A stretch of DNA of 64,000 bases from Paraescarpia echinospica (GCA_020002185.1 CM034531.1:71178049-71242048), one strand, 5' to 3'. Counted from the first letter of the stretch, positions 48,317 through 60,213 are shown. Numbers and translations: made by a program. Notes: generated from the letters alone by a model not told the origin.

Positions 48317-51300
48317 AAATGGATAATGGAGAAGTACAAATATACAAACTGTTACTCTTTTTATTCAACACATTTATATGTACCAATTATTCTAAAAGAT
48401 AAATTCTTGTATAGCACAGTCTTGAGTTTGCTAACTCCAAACAACCCATTCAGGAAATAACGTAGTCATGCTATGACAGATCTATATATTCAGTCCGACA
48501 CCAATGTGATGTTTAAGAACGTTCTTGTAGTGTGTGTGTGTGTGTGTGGGTGTGTGTGTGTGCGTGCGTGTGTGTGTATGTGTGTGCGTGTGCGTTTGCA
48601 TATTGTCAAAATTTGCACACCATCTAAAAAAGCCACTTAAATTTAAGACATCTGCCTCTGCCCTGGCATCAGTCATTGATATATTACTAACAATACCAGT
48701 TGAACAAGAGATATAATATGCACGCACGCGTGCATGTACTCACACACTGACACACACGTGCACGCACACACACGTAGCGACACTGTCAGTTTGTAAGTGT
48801 CAATGGTAGTATACTGGATGTCCCAAATTTCGCCGTACACAACATGAACACATCATTTTAACAACAAACCTGGACAAACTCTTCCATAAGATATTCATAT
48901 TCTAAATCTCTGCCATATATCTAATCACATTTATGCAAACAAATTGTTCGAAACATTGTTTTGAGTGTAGTAATTACAATTTTAAAACGGCAAAATAGCA
49001 TTGCCGTGAATACACGTTAGTGCAAATAGTCGCGTTACGTACAGTTATTATTATATGCTAGGTACGTAACGTTGGGTTTTTCGTAGCTTATCATGCAAAT
49101 GTTCCATGTTATATTATTAGTCACATGTATTTTTTTACCAACCAGATTATTCATAGCTTCGTTTATAAAAAACAATTTTGTTGTTTTGCAACGTCTTCAC
49201 CACGGAGCGCTCACTTCACTGCGCCTCAGTTTCGCTGTTCCGATGGTAAACATAGCTGGTAGTGCGAGATGATAGTATGGCGACTTTTGACTAGTTACTT
49301 CAAAGGATTTCACTGACGCGTTGCTTTTTCATGCACACCGCAGATTGAAGCCGCATCGTTGCGTTTACTCGGGACCAAGGTACTGTTTTATTTCAACTTG
49401 TCTTTTCTTGCTCTTTTTCCAGTCGCTTATCTCATTCACTGCGGGATTCTTGCGGAGCGTAAATTGGCACTTCTTTACATTGGACGGCATAATGGTGTTT
49501 CAATAGTAACTTTTATGTGGTTGTTAGTATTTGTAACAAACAATATTGTCTTTAGACAGAACATTTTGATGTGCTGCACGAAATCGAAATGTGGTTTTAA
49601 CTTTTAGTGCCATTCAAAACATGCAACATTTGTCTGATTTTGACCAATCTGTGTCAGTCACACCGACAGCGCATCACCTGAGCCAGATGTAGATCGTGAT
49701 TTATTCCATTTCTCTTAATTTAAATCACTACAAAAACAACATTATATCTTCTGACTTTTAGATATGATATTATCAAGTTGCTATGTTATGACTATGATTA
49801 CAGTATACGGGCCAAGCCATGGCACTTCTGTCATACATAGCCCTAGATTAGGATAGTCTTAGGCCAGGGCTGGTTACTGTTATATTTTTAATATTAAATG
49901 AATTGTTAATGCATATATATATTACCTTAATTGATGTTGTTGTACACTTTGCATAAATTATATAAATTTATATATTAATAATTATGGATGTTACAAGTTT
50001 TTTAATGTGTTGATCTGCGAGTTTGCATGCTAATTAGCCAATATTCAGTTATTAATAAAGTTATTCTTATTGTTAAATGACTACGTAATGCATATTTTAT
50101 TTTATATTTAATGAGGTTGTATACTTTGCACAAATTATATAAATATGTTCATAATCCTGGACACTGTGGCCTTTTATTGAAATGTGTCGGTCAGTCAGTC
50201 AAGTTTGCATGCTAATTAGCTAATATTGATTTATGAATTAAGTTATTGTTAATGTTAATTGACTGGTTAATGTATTGTTAGTAACATAATTAATGTGGTT
50301 ACACTCCTTGCATAAGTTATATAAAATGTCTTCATAATTACGGACATTATGGCCATTTATTGAAATGTGCTGGTCTGTCGAGTTCGCAAACTAACTAGCT
50401 ATTGTTAACTAATTAATTGCATTAATTAGGTTATAATTAACATGAAAAATTATTGGTTATTGTAAAATGATTACCCTAATCAATGGGTTTGTAAACTCTG
50501 AAAATACCATTTATATATATATACAATTAAACAATTTATGGCATTTTAATCACAAATTTACTGCCAGAAAAACACAAAACTGAACTAGCTTGCCGTATAA
50601 CTTAAGTTAAGAGATCCACAAAATTTACGGTGTTTCGCCGTCTTAAAATCGTCGTTTAATAAAATAAACAGTTACGTGATCCTTAAGGTATCACCTTTAA
50701 TTTAAGCACATTACCAGTGTTCTAGCATGATATTTAATGTTTACCTGAAGTACCTATTTTGACGTGGGCGTACGCCGCTACGCCGGCGAAATTGACGTAC
50801 ACAAGTATACTACCAGTGGCAGTGGGGACCCCCCAAAAAAACATACGCCGGTGCATCAGTCAGTGTCACTTTTCATTACCTGCATGGCCAAATAAATACG
50901 TTGAATCAAAAGGCAATTAATCGCATTCAAAATCCACTCTGCATAACGGCACTGCAACATCAGCTGAACACAAATAACGGAATAATTAGAAATGTTTGAC
51001 AGCTACTCCAGGATGTCGCAAAAGCTACAGTGTACTACGTCATCACTTTTCGCGTGTAAATTTACCCATTATACATTTCGCGTTCTAGCTTATTTCGGGC
51101 GAGTTGCTAAGAGAAATTTTATCCGTGTCCATCTAACTGATAAAGCCAAAATAACAATTTAATTTACAAACAGATTAAAGCATGTGCTATCCGAAAATAC
51201 GTTGGCTTGAAATTTAAATAAAGTTATTTGGAATTAGTCGTGAAAAACCGAATATTTTATATTGCGACGGAAAGGTCGAAAATGGCCGTACGAGTTTAGG

Positions 51301-51520
51301 GAGGACAGCTAGCACCTTGCACATGTTTATTTGATACTGTGCGAGACTGCTAACAGTTGTGTGTTGTACGCATAGTGATGAAACTTTGTGATCTATAACA
51401 AGTTGTACTGTTGCATCAACATAATCTGAGAAAGCCAACGGGAACTCGAAAATTTCAAGCAAGAAATTATCGAGTGTTTGTGTGGCGACACCTGCAGGAC
51501 AACGTGAGCAGCCATCGTGG
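48317..51520. other. Divergent INPP1-CDK intergenic / 5'UTR region
   Basis: INPP1 (-) and the CDK12/13-like gene (+) are head to head. A GC-richer block at about 49190-49380 may hold the INPP1 non-coding first exon or promoter, and 51.0-51.5 kb the CDK 5'UTR. A GT microsatellite lies at 48531-48600 and a CA/CG-rich run at 48720-48775. No coding exon is recognised. Confidence 0.45.
49895..50560. repeat. ~182-bp tandem repeat, ~3.5 units
   Basis: Successive units share TTGCATAAATTATATAAA, TTATTGAAATGTG, GAGTTTGCATGCTAATTAGC and ATTAATAAAGTTATT at about 182-base steps (near 49926, 50108, 50290, 50474). They are strongly diverged and AT-rich, like an old satellite seed. Confidence 0.65.
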
Positions 51521-51568
51521 ATGGTGTGTTTCGACAAAGCACGGGCGAATGAGGTATGCCTTTTGTAA
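51521..51568 (+). other. Upstream ORF in the CDK12/13-like leader
   Basis: ATG at 51521 opens a 15-codon frame (MVCFDKARANEVCLL) that stops with TAA at 51566-51568, 33 bases before the main ATG. It exists only if this leader is unspliced mRNA; a GTATGC donor-like site lies inside it. Confidence 0.4.
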
Positions 51569-51601
51569 TAATAATTGCTGTAACTTTTGGTGCATAGCGC
51601 C

Positions 51602-52392
51602 ATGCCAAGAGAATTCTACCCCGAGCCGCGGGGACGGCGACGCAACTACCCTTTGGGACCACCACCGGCGCCATCAGCAATGGGGCGGAGTTATGACCCC
51701 GAATTCGATGCTCGAAATTACGGACACATGCGAAGTAAAATGCCTTCCGGACCGCCTGGTCCCCACGGTCAACGTAGCGGGGGTAAATTACCACCGCCCA
51801 TACCGAAGGGCAGCAGGACCGACGAATATTACCCAGCATATCGTGGCAATGACGAACGATCACACAATGATGTTAATTACGAGCTGGAGCCAGATGAACG
51901 TGAAATGAGAAAACAAAAGCACAAGAAGTCGAAGCACAAGCGAAAACATTCCAAAGAACGAGCTGAAAAGAAATTGAAGAAGAGGTCCAAGAGCTTAGTT
52001 GACTATGATGACATTACGTCAGGCTCGGAGGAATATTCGAGCCTGCATGATTCTCCAGCGCCAAGTCGTGTTAGTCCGCAGATGGAAAAGTCACAACGAA
52101 GACGCCACTCACCAGCTACCGCTTATCAGGAGTACAGAAAACAGTCCATGGGTGGTGGATCACCATTTGCAGCAAATGAAAAAATGTTGCGGAACTTGAA
52201 AAGTAGCAAAAGTCGACAACATGTACCTTTGCCAGAACCGCCAAAAATGTATCGTGCGGAAGCACCAAAAGCATATGTCGATCCTCCGAAAGCTTATCGG
52301 ACACCTAGTCGCTCGCCTAGTCCAAAGAAGCAAAGGTATAAGTCAAGATCGCCAAGTCCATACAGCAGACGGCGTTCCATAAGTCCACACAG
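51602..52392 (+). CDS. CDK12/CDK13-like: Probable CDK12/CDK13 homologue, first coding exon (RS-rich N-terminus)
   Basis: The frame starts at ATG 51602 with G at -3 (GCGCCATGC) and runs 263 codons plus two bases to ACACAG|GTAAGA; a TAA follows the donor at once, so the exon end is clear. The protein is disordered and basic: proline/glycine-rich start, lysine cluster QKHKKSKHKRKHSKERAEKK (about 105-124), LVDYDDITSGSE (132-143), then SR motifs SRSPSPKKQRYKSRSPSPYS. In CDK12 and CDK13 the same order occurs: a KHKR cluster, PLVEYDDISSDS-type motif, then SRSPSPYSRR. These kinases with cyclin K phosphorylate the RNA polymerase II tail in nuclear speckles. The kinase domain should lie beyond the window. 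Another SR-rich protein cannot be excluded. Confidence 0.75.
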
Positions 52393-53756
52393 GTAAGATT
52401 TCATTCTATTTTGTCTAAGTCTACTGTTAAATAGGTGGCTGTCACATATGTTATAATGATGCAATTTGATCAGTGTATTAGGATTCAGGCTCCTGAAGAA
52501 TTTTTTAGGGAGTGGTGCTGCTACTGGTGCATTTTTCAATCTGTCACTGCAGTCTCCCCAAAACACCGAATCACACCCATCTTGAGACCTCCAACTGCAC
52601 TGGTAATTATTAATATATCAACAACTTTATGATCATTTATCTAGACTAAGATATCTTGGGCCACCAGCCCGGCACCTTTTTTGAAGCTGTTGGACCAGTT
52701 CGGGTCACTAGTTTTCATAATTTACTGGCCTAAGGGGCCACTGTTTTCAATCCGATTAACCACCATCATTTTTAATTGTTTCCATCACTTGTTACCCCTG
52801 CGCTACAAAACAAAATCTGCATCTGACCTTGCATTCGTGCTTCAAACTGTAGTCACCATCTTATTTTACAAGTTATCAATTGCAAGTTCACAATAATTCC
52901 ACATACTAGTGATGCAGTGCGAGGTTCTTGCGAACTGTGTGCATTGCTAATAGCGCCTCCGATGCTGAAGCGACCTCTTATGAATGTTTTTGTAAGTAAC
53001 GTTTAATGTCAAGGCCAGTACAGTGTATCACCCAGTAAGACAGGCCATTTAATATAAAAGCACTGATAACAGAGGTGATTTCTTTGACCTAATTGAAAAT
53101 GTGGTATTTTTAGGAGCCACTGGTGCCCCATATTACCCAAATCTTTGGAGTGCTGACAATATTTTCTTTAATTTGCGTCAGTTAACTCAGGATTCTAGCA
53201 AGAGAATACAAAGAATTACCAGTTTTTGCACCAAGGTTGCTTCATGGCTTAAAACATGTTTGTGTTCACAGACTCACTGTACTGAGTAACAAATGTTGGA
53301 AGTAATATACTTCCTCTCATTGAATTATTGTGATATATATTTATCTCAGTCTCGTGAGAAAATTTAGAAATGCAAAAAAATGGTATTGCAGTGAATAAAA
53401 ATTCACATGTGCAAACTGATTGTGTACTTTGCAACACTTTTAACTGGTATATCTCGCTATCAATGAAGCTTTATTTCCTTGTTTTATCCATTATCTTATT
53501 TTTTCAAGACTAAAAGTCCCAAAATAATGTTATAAGTATTTAACATTTGAGATGTACATATAAATTAATGACAATTATAACAAATATTTAATGGGTGAGT
53601 TGTATAATTGATGGTGTATATGTATTCTGTTATGAAATAACTACTCTATATGCATGTAATTTACGTTAGAGTTTGAAACACATAAATAAAATTTTGTTTC
53701 ACCAGCCATCATTCATAATTTAATACCATTCAGGATTACCATACAGCAATAGAATT
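52393..53756 (+). other. Probable CDK12/13-like intron, proximal part
   Basis: No further exon is found. The rest of the window to 64000 also lacks any kinase-domain exon, so the intron is probably more than 11 kb. Confidence 0.45.
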
Positions 53757-54520
53757 AAGCCAGAATATTTACTTGTCCGGTGGACAAGTAAGTTTTGAAA
53801 TCTACTTGTCCGCCAACATTTTAACTTGTCCGAGTGGTTGTCAAGGGGAATCAAAGCTTCGGAAAAAACATTAAAAAGTCTGTCTTATTTTTATGACAAC
53901 AAGCACACTGTTCCTGTTTCATTACATGTACACCTGAGTGACTTGTGATCAAAGACACAATTTGCTTTAATCTGCAAATTTTTAACTTGCAAAATTTATA
54001 GTTTTTTCGGTCCCTTATTATTCATCACGAGTATTAAAAGTAGATACGTTACATGATGTATACCAACATTTTTGTGATGCTGATATGAACGCTTTTATTA
54101 ATAACAAATAATTATTACGGTGATAGGAATGAGACAGTTGTTTTCCTTGCTATTTGTTATAATGTTGCAAAAACTGTTTTTGTTTAACTGTATAGTAAAT
54201 CTCAGAAGTTTAGAAAATGAAAATGTTTTTTGTGACTTCGCTCCTATGCAAAATCAGAGAAAAAGTTACAAGAATATAAACAGGACACCAGTCAAGCATT
54301 AGTTATGGAGAAATGTTAAAGTCGAGAGTCATTATTCACATGAAAACAAAATTAAACACGGTATAACAAGATATTCATTGCTATTAGTGTTACGTAGTCA
54401 CTTGCTATGCAGCAGCATTCAAAATAGCACTTGTCCGTTTGTCCGGGACAAGTGATTTTTGGCCCGGACAAGTAAAATGACTACATGGTTATCTGGTGGA
54501 CAAGTGAAAATTTACAGTAA
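53757..54520. repeat. ACTTGTCC-rich element with partly inverted ends
   Basis: The left end has TTTACTTGTCCGGTGGACAA and several ACTTGTCCG copies. The right end has CACTTGTCCGTTTGTCCGGG and GGTGGACAAGTGAAAATTTA. The ends are roughly inverted around short GTCC/GGAC hairpins. No coding potential is recognised; a non-autonomous DNA element is possible. Confidence 0.45.
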
Positions 54521-54785
54521 ATAATGACGCATGCAACATTGCAAACTTTTTATTTGAGGAAATTCAAACGTAAATGAAGTTCGCTAGCAATTGCGTGTGT
54601 TCCAATTTTGTTAGTGTGTCGGCGTCTTATCGTTCCGCCACCAGTGTGTTTGCTTAGTGCCTGCGTTAACCCATTTCATTCTGACAGCTAGTTAGCTGGC
54701 CACATTGCTCAGATCGTGACAAAATTACCAATTTACAGTTGTGATAAATTAGTTCGATTGGTGGGTCACATATTAATTTTTTGCC

Positions 54786-55560
54786 AGGTTTTGGTTGAAG
54801 AAAAGTGTATAAACCCTTACATTTCTGGAATCAGAAGAGAATTGCCTACATGATGGTGTTAAAATTGTTTGTATAGAGTGAGCATGGAAGAAGTTATCTC
54901 AAGGTGAAGAAGGAGACTGAAAAGCAATAATAATAAAAACAGATTGTACATCGACTTTGGACTTGTTTTACCTGTATACAACCATTCAGGATGGTCATAC
55001 ATCCAATGAGAGAAATCTGCCAAATTCATTTCTTCAAACAGTGGTAAAAATTTCATGTAAATATCTTGTCTCAGTCGGAAGTTACACATTTCTGAATGAA
55101 TGTTGTCGATTATGTGAAAAGATATCTTTCCCGACAGGGATTCACCAACGTTTCAATTATAATTCTTTTTCAGGCAACTGTTGAAGAAAAGTGTATAAAC
55201 CCATACATTTCTGGAATCAGAAGATAATTGCCTACATGATGGTGTTGAAACTGTTTCTGTAGAGTGAACATGGAGGAAGTTATCTCATGGAGAAGAAGAA
55301 GAATGAAAGAAATAAAATAAAAACAAAATGTGTACACGGACTTTGGGCTAGTTTTATCTATATATAGCCACTTAGACTGATCATATATCCAGTGAGAGAA
55401 ACCTCCCAAATTCATTTCTTCAAACAGTGGTAAAAATTTGATGTAAATGTCATATGTCAGTCCAAAGTTACAGTTTTTTGAATGGAAGTCGTCACGTACA
55501 CAAAATGAGTAATTTCCTTACAGTAATTCACCATTGCAGTTTCCAATGAAAACGAATTAC
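54786..55560. repeat. ~390-bp tandem duplication inside the piggyBac element
   Basis: Two diverged head-to-tail copies, joining near 55172, share GAAGAAAAGTGTATAAACCC, ATTTCTGGAATCAGAAGA, CTACATGATGGTGTT and TTCATTTCTTCAAACAGTGG. Each has a similar small - strand frame (SHWMYDHPEWLYTGKTSPKS versus SHWIYDQSKWLYIDKTSPKS). It lies downstream of the transposase stop. Confidence 0.8.
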
Positions 55561-55693
55561 AACACAAGATATAATGTGCATAATAAAATTTAATGAAACA
55601 ATAACCTTCACCGAACTAAGGCAATAATGTCCATGACACTGTTCATGACATCGGTGATGTCACAGTTCACGTCACTGACTGCCAAGTGCCAAC

Positions 55694-57394
55694 TCACAAG
55701 TTGAACAGCCTGTGGAAGTGCGTACAGACACACTCCAAGTGCACTGGCTGTAGGCACTGGACACACCCATGCTTGGTTGTGCCGCGTCGTTCACCAGCTG
55801 CGGCACCCATTGAGCACTCGATGCATGTTTTCTTCCTTTCATACATCTTCACGATGTCATGTCTTCCAGCACCGGGGGCAGGACGGGGGTTGGCAGCAGG
55901 ATCTCGTCTTGAACGTACATCTCCTACCAGCCACAGGATGATTTCCTCAAGGAAATCCTGGAAGTTAGGCCACTGTGACTGGACCATCCCTGGATTGGTG
56001 TCTCGTGCCACGACGTACGAGTTGTAGGCTGAGGCCATCATCAAGTAGTGAAAGATGCGTCTCCACCACTTCTTGGATCGGTGTTGTATGATGTAATATC
56101 CCACCATCTGATCCATGAGATCAACACCCTTCATGTACTTTTGGTAGTCTGCCACGGCTGCAGGGACTACCACCTGCTGGGACCCACCACCCACTCGCAC
56201 GCGTCGCGACACAGCACTCACTGCTGTCGGGTCGTGGAAGTTGGACAGGACACACACTGGCTTTGTGTCCTGCCAGACCACAAAGGACAGCTCGTCCTTC
56301 TGAGCAATCTTGTATTCATGTCGCTGCAAACTGACGTTCTTCGGCAGAAGGGCAGTCGGCAGGTTCTTGCGGTTGGCCCGGACAGTGCCACACCCATACA
56401 CCTGCCGGGCATGCAGGTATGTCAGCAGGTCGGGACTGGTATAAAAGTTGTCAAAGTACACCTGTGTGTACTGCCCGTACAGATGGTCGACAAGGTCTGT
56501 CACAACACGGTGCGTCAGCCCACGTTCCTGTCCTCCAGGTGCCCTACCAGTGTAGACCTGGAACTTCGATAGGTAGCCAGTGTCACTTTCAGCAAGTACC
56601 CACACCTTCACACCCCACTTGATTGGTTTTGCAGGCAGATACTGGCGAAATTCCAGTCGACCCTTGAATTTGATCATACTCTCGTCAACAGTGTATTTCC
56701 CATACGGCACGTACACAGACTGGAACTGCTCATTCAGAAAGTCAACAAACCAGCGAATCTTGACAAGTTTGTCCCCTTCGGCACCTGGAGCATCGTTGTC
56801 GGCCAGGTGGAGGTAGCGCCAAATCAAGTTGAACCTGTCCCTGGCCATCACACTGCCAAAGTTCGTTTTCAGCAGCCCGTTGCTCAAACGCCAGTAATCG
56901 TTCCTGGATGGCAGACGCAATATACCCATCGCAAAACACAAGCCAACGAACGCCCTCATCTCGTTGGTGGTGACGGGCATCCAAATGAGGGCTGACGGGG
57001 GTGGCGGATTCCGTTGCCTCTCTTGGTCGGCGTACCGATTCGTCTCATCCGTCAGTTGCGTCCACATTTCGCCGGTCCAGAACTGGTCGAAGTACATTCC
57101 GGGGTTCGCTTCTGGTGGATGTAGAACGGACGCTCCACCGATTCCACGAAAACCCATCGTCACACGTGGGGCAAAGTCGCGCTCCTTCCAGGCACCCTGG
57201 AAGCCGCCGAAGTCCGAGTCGTCTGAGTCGTTTTCAGCGAACAGATTTCGAACCCATTGCTCTCCAACGGCATGTTGTTCGTCTGCGTTGTTTTCAGTCG
57301 AAATACTGCTCGAAATACTGCCCGTACTACTGCCGATTTCACTGTCTTCCACGTCGATATCGCTTCCATCACTAACTGCACCATCATCCGCCAT
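55694..57394 (-). CDS. piggyBac transposase (PGBD-like), apparently intact
   Basis: An uninterrupted 566-codon frame runs from ATG (57394-57392) to TGA (55696-55694), close to the usual piggyBac length. An acidic, serine-rich N-terminus (about 1-65) precedes the DDE/D domain. The catalytic aspartates are visible in YTVDESMIKF (D237), VYFDNFYTS (D315) and YMKGVDLMDQM (D425/D428). The C-terminus has a cysteine-rich zinc-binding domain: KTCIECS, HGCVQC, HLECVCTH, H559 and following. The protein cuts and pastes the element at TTAA without footprint. With matching ends and no broken codons, this is a candidate active or very recently active copy. Confidence 0.96.
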   Translation of the reverse strand: MADDGAVSDGSDIDVEDSEIGSSTGSISSSISTENNADEQHAVGEQWVRNLFAENDSDDSDFGGFQGAWKERDFAPRVTMGFRGIGGASVLHPPEANPGMYFDQFWTGEMWTQLTDETNRYADQERQRNPPPPSALIWMPVTTNEMRAFVGLCFAMGILRLPSRNDYWRLSNGLLKTNFGSVMARDRFNLIWRYLHLADNDAPGAEGDKLVKIRWFVDFLNEQFQSVYVPYGKYTVDESMIKFKGRLEFRQYLPAKPIKWGVKVWVLAESDTGYLSKFQVYTGRAPGGQERGLTHRVVTDLVDHLYGQYTQVYFDNFYTSPDLLTYLHARQVYGCGTVRANRKNLPTALLPKNVSLQRHEYKIAQKDELSFVVWQDTKPVCVLSNFHDPTAVSAVSRRVRVGGGSQQVVVPAAVADYQKYMKGVDLMDQMVGYYIIQHRSKKWWRRIFHYLMMASAYNSYVVARDTNPGMVQSQWPNFQDFLEEIILWLVGDVRSRRDPAANPRPAPGAGRHDIVKMYERKKTCIECSMGAAAGERRGTTKHGCVQCLQPVHLECVCTHFHRLFNL

Positions 57395-57570
57395 TTTTAA
57401 ATGCCAGAAATCTCCAAAATATCAAACTCGAACTTCACTCCAAACTTGCAGATAAACACGCGGTTGAAAATTTGCAAATGGCTTCCAAACCGGTAGTGTG
57501 GTCATACTGCATCATGGGAAAAATGGTAAAAGCTTGCTACGATGCACACAGTTTCTATAAATACCCGATA

Positions 57571-57658
57571 AGGCCGTCACGTGCGTTGACTACGCCTGCA
57601 GGCGTATCCCGAATGAAAAGGTTAACTACGCCCGTAGGCGTATCCCGAATGAAATGGG
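57571..57658. repeat. Subterminal palindromic repeats at the piggyBac transposase-proximal end
   Basis: Two 36-base direct repeats each carry a TACGCC...GGCGTA hairpin, CCCGAATGAAA and GTTAAC. The first hairpin (57591-57606, TACGCCTGCAGGCGTA) is a perfect palindrome, and an internal TTAA lies at 57622-57625. The opposite end has a smaller hairpin, CAGCTA-GT-TAGCTG, at 54685-54698. Confidence 0.8.
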
Positions 57659-57662
57659 TTAA

Positions 57663-58389
57663 CAGGGTCAACCACAGAGCGCACTGACATAGCTCTGTCA
57701 TATGTTGATCGAGGCCTGATTTCACAAAATCGTAAATCGTTCAGTTTGGCCGACATACAACTTGCTTCCACTCACGAATCAGTAGACTTTGTATCGCTAC
57801 CTGTTATTTGAATAATGATATGGTTTTAACCATTACTACGCCTAACCCACGCGGACTCGGCAGTCTTCCAAGTCATCGAACGTTAGACGATCCAGTCCCA
57901 GTTCGGTGACAATTTTCAAAACTTGTAACTGGCTCTCCGGTAAATATATGGCAGTGGTTGATAAACAGAATATTAATAGAATGAATTTTTCATTTTTAGT
58001 CCTTTGGCCGAAGGTCCAAGGGACTATTGCCATCACTCTGCGTCCGCCGTTAGCTGCCGTATCTCAGAAACCGTTCAGCAACTTTTTCTCTAATTTTGCA
58101 TAGACATCTTAGGGCCTCCAAGGACCCCAAAACTGGTAAAAATGTAACATTTGGCCTATTTTTTCAAAAACTGTTCAGCAACTTTTTCTCTAATTTTGAA
58201 TAGATGTATCTTAGGGTGCTGCCACTATATACAAGAAATCTGTATTTGATTGAATCATTCTAAGGGCACCTAAGGGGCCCCCAAAGTGCAAAAGTTTTAC
58301 ATTATCTACTGATGTGGTTTTGAGAAGGGCCCTTGAGACCACCCCCAACAGTAGATTTTGTTTAATGTGTCACAAAGTCAGCAGTGTGA
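57663..58389. other. Intronic sequence with a short local duplication
   Basis: CTGTTCAGCAACTTTTTCTC with TAATTTTG occurs at about 58070 and 58170 (two units of ~100 bp). Nothing else is recognised. Confidence 0.4.
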
Positions 58390-60213
58390 CTAAACTCTGC
58401 AGCCTAGTGCCACTGTTCCATTGAGACCTTGACTAATCTTTAATTGGTCACAGCGCCCAGGCAGAGTAGACACATTTGACCCCTGTTAGACTGAACAGTT
58501 GCCTAACACTTTGTATCTTCAAAACTATTGATTTTCTATAATTGCAAGTTGTGTTTATTTTGATGTTCATTTAATTATTACAAAATGGTGTGACTGTGGT
58601 GTCTATTGGTTAAAGATGTATTGTCTGTAGAAACCTGTAGGTGACAAACATAGAAAATTGATATTCTGTCACCTGTAGGTGATAAACATAGAAAATTAAT
58701 ATTCTGGACAACTATAGAGTTAAATATCCTACACTTTATTGATATCAAATGCATTATACTGCTTGCCATGCCTTGTGTAGACATGGTACTGTGTAAATTA
58801 ATTGTATCAATATAGACTAATAATTACAGATTCACTATATAGTTGACACCTGAAACAACCAAATGTCAACCATTAGAAGAGTTGACATAGTTCCGCTATA
58901 CACAAACAAGAAATCTGTATTTGATTGAATCATTCTAGTGTCAACAGCATATAGTAGAACATACATTTTCTATATCATCATCCCTAAGGTTGTAAATTTC
59001 ACCAGCTGCCATGTCAAGTCCATTATAATTGTGACTACCAGTGTTCAAAATGATTCAGGTAAATAGCAAATAACAAAGGACACAAGTTTTCTCCTTGCCA
59101 TACCTATACATCACATGAGAAGAAGGCTGACACAGCCTGGCCCTGATTTATACATGATTTAGCATTTTTGTACATGTTGTATACAACTTTCAACACAGTA
59201 CCATTAATACCGCATGAAATTATCTTAGACCACAGGGAGGACCGGTCTACTAAATCAAATGCTTTCTTATAATCGATGAAGGCACAATAAAGCCTTTTGC
59301 GTCGAGATAAATACAATTCAACCAATACCCCTATTTGAACACTGCCTGTTCTTCACCTATTACATTCGCTTTGTTTAGGTATGTGGTCAGTCTGGTGTTC
59401 TGAACAATCACTAAAGATTAATGAAAACTTGTGCAGAATGTCACCCACTTGGCAGGTTTAATTGATCTATTCAGCAATGAGGACACTGCTTAGGCCTCAC
59501 TCTGGACACTGTCACTCACAGTGTTGTGTATTGTCTTAGTTGGTGCATTGAGCTAATCTACTTGACCATGAATCAGTGGTGGCTCTGGTTGTTTATTACA
59601 CCCAGCTGTGGAGCTAAGATTCTCTGCCTGCTATTGTTTGATGGAAACTGTGACTAATGTGTAATTGGTCACTGGCAGTAGCTTGTGTCAACAGACAGCA
59701 TTAAGCCACTAGACCCCTGTTAAACTGGACAGTTGCCTGTAGGTTTTAAACTGTGTCAAACAGTGAGTCTACCTTTTGCTCTCAAATAATCTGTCCTCTT
59801 AGTTTTACACATGAAGACATAATCTGGCATAACTTGATAATTCTTTGTAGCAGCACATTTGTACTCCCAGTGTATCATTGCAACATAACATACATATTAC
59901 ATACTGTGTGCCACATTTGAATGTTGTGCATGTAATATTTCCATGCAATCCATTTGCATATATAATGTAAAACTTCAACAGCCGTTTTCTTCATTTTCAC
60001 TTTTTGATCCCTACCATGTTCAATGCTCCATAACTTTGCCAATTTTTGTAGCAGTCATATTTTTTGAAACCATGTAAAGCACCCTACCAAACCTTTACAA
60101 GGATGTAAGAAAACAATGTTACAATTTTTCCGACTTATCACTCATTTGATCAGCCGGGGTCACATATAGACGTATTAGTCCAAAGGATTTCAGGGCCACT
60201 TGGCCCTTTTTTT
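58390..60213 (-). mobile_element. Dispersed LINE-bearing repeat, copy B
   Basis: 59123-60213 matches 1-1091 closely in the same orientation. At 59325-59104 the - strand encodes LYLSRRKRLYCAFIDYKKAF then DLVDRSSLWSKIISCGINGT, a non-LTR reverse-transcriptase segment. Sequence at about 58390-58510 resembles the internal block at 59640-59740 (ACTAAT..TAATTGGTCAC, CCCCTGTTA, CAGTTGCCT), so the unit contains internal duplication and extends left of copy A. Also, TCTGTATTTGATTGAATCAT occurs at 58231 and again at 58914. Confidence 0.75.

Larger units (their letters stand above)
54666..57662 (-). mobile_element. piggyBac DNA transposon with TTAA target duplications
   Basis: TTAA lies at 54666-54669 and 57659-57662. 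The element between them (54670-57658, 2989 bp) has perfect 12-base inverted ends CCCATTTCATTC / GAATGAAATGGG directly inside the TTAA sites. This is the hallmark of piggyBac insertion. It encodes one intact transposase on the - strand and sits in the presumed CDK intron. Confidence 0.95.

Noticed and set aside
48482..48727. Histidine/threonine-rich or valine/cysteine-rich small ORFs
   Set aside because: They translate a GT/CA microsatellite.
51393..51863. - strand 156-codon ORF over the CDK first exon
   Set aside because: No homology or splice support; the + strand frame has good start context, a donor and family motifs.
56048..57455. + strand ORFs of 80-174 codons opposite the transposase
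   Set aside because: They are reverse-strand shadows of a clear piggyBac transposase.
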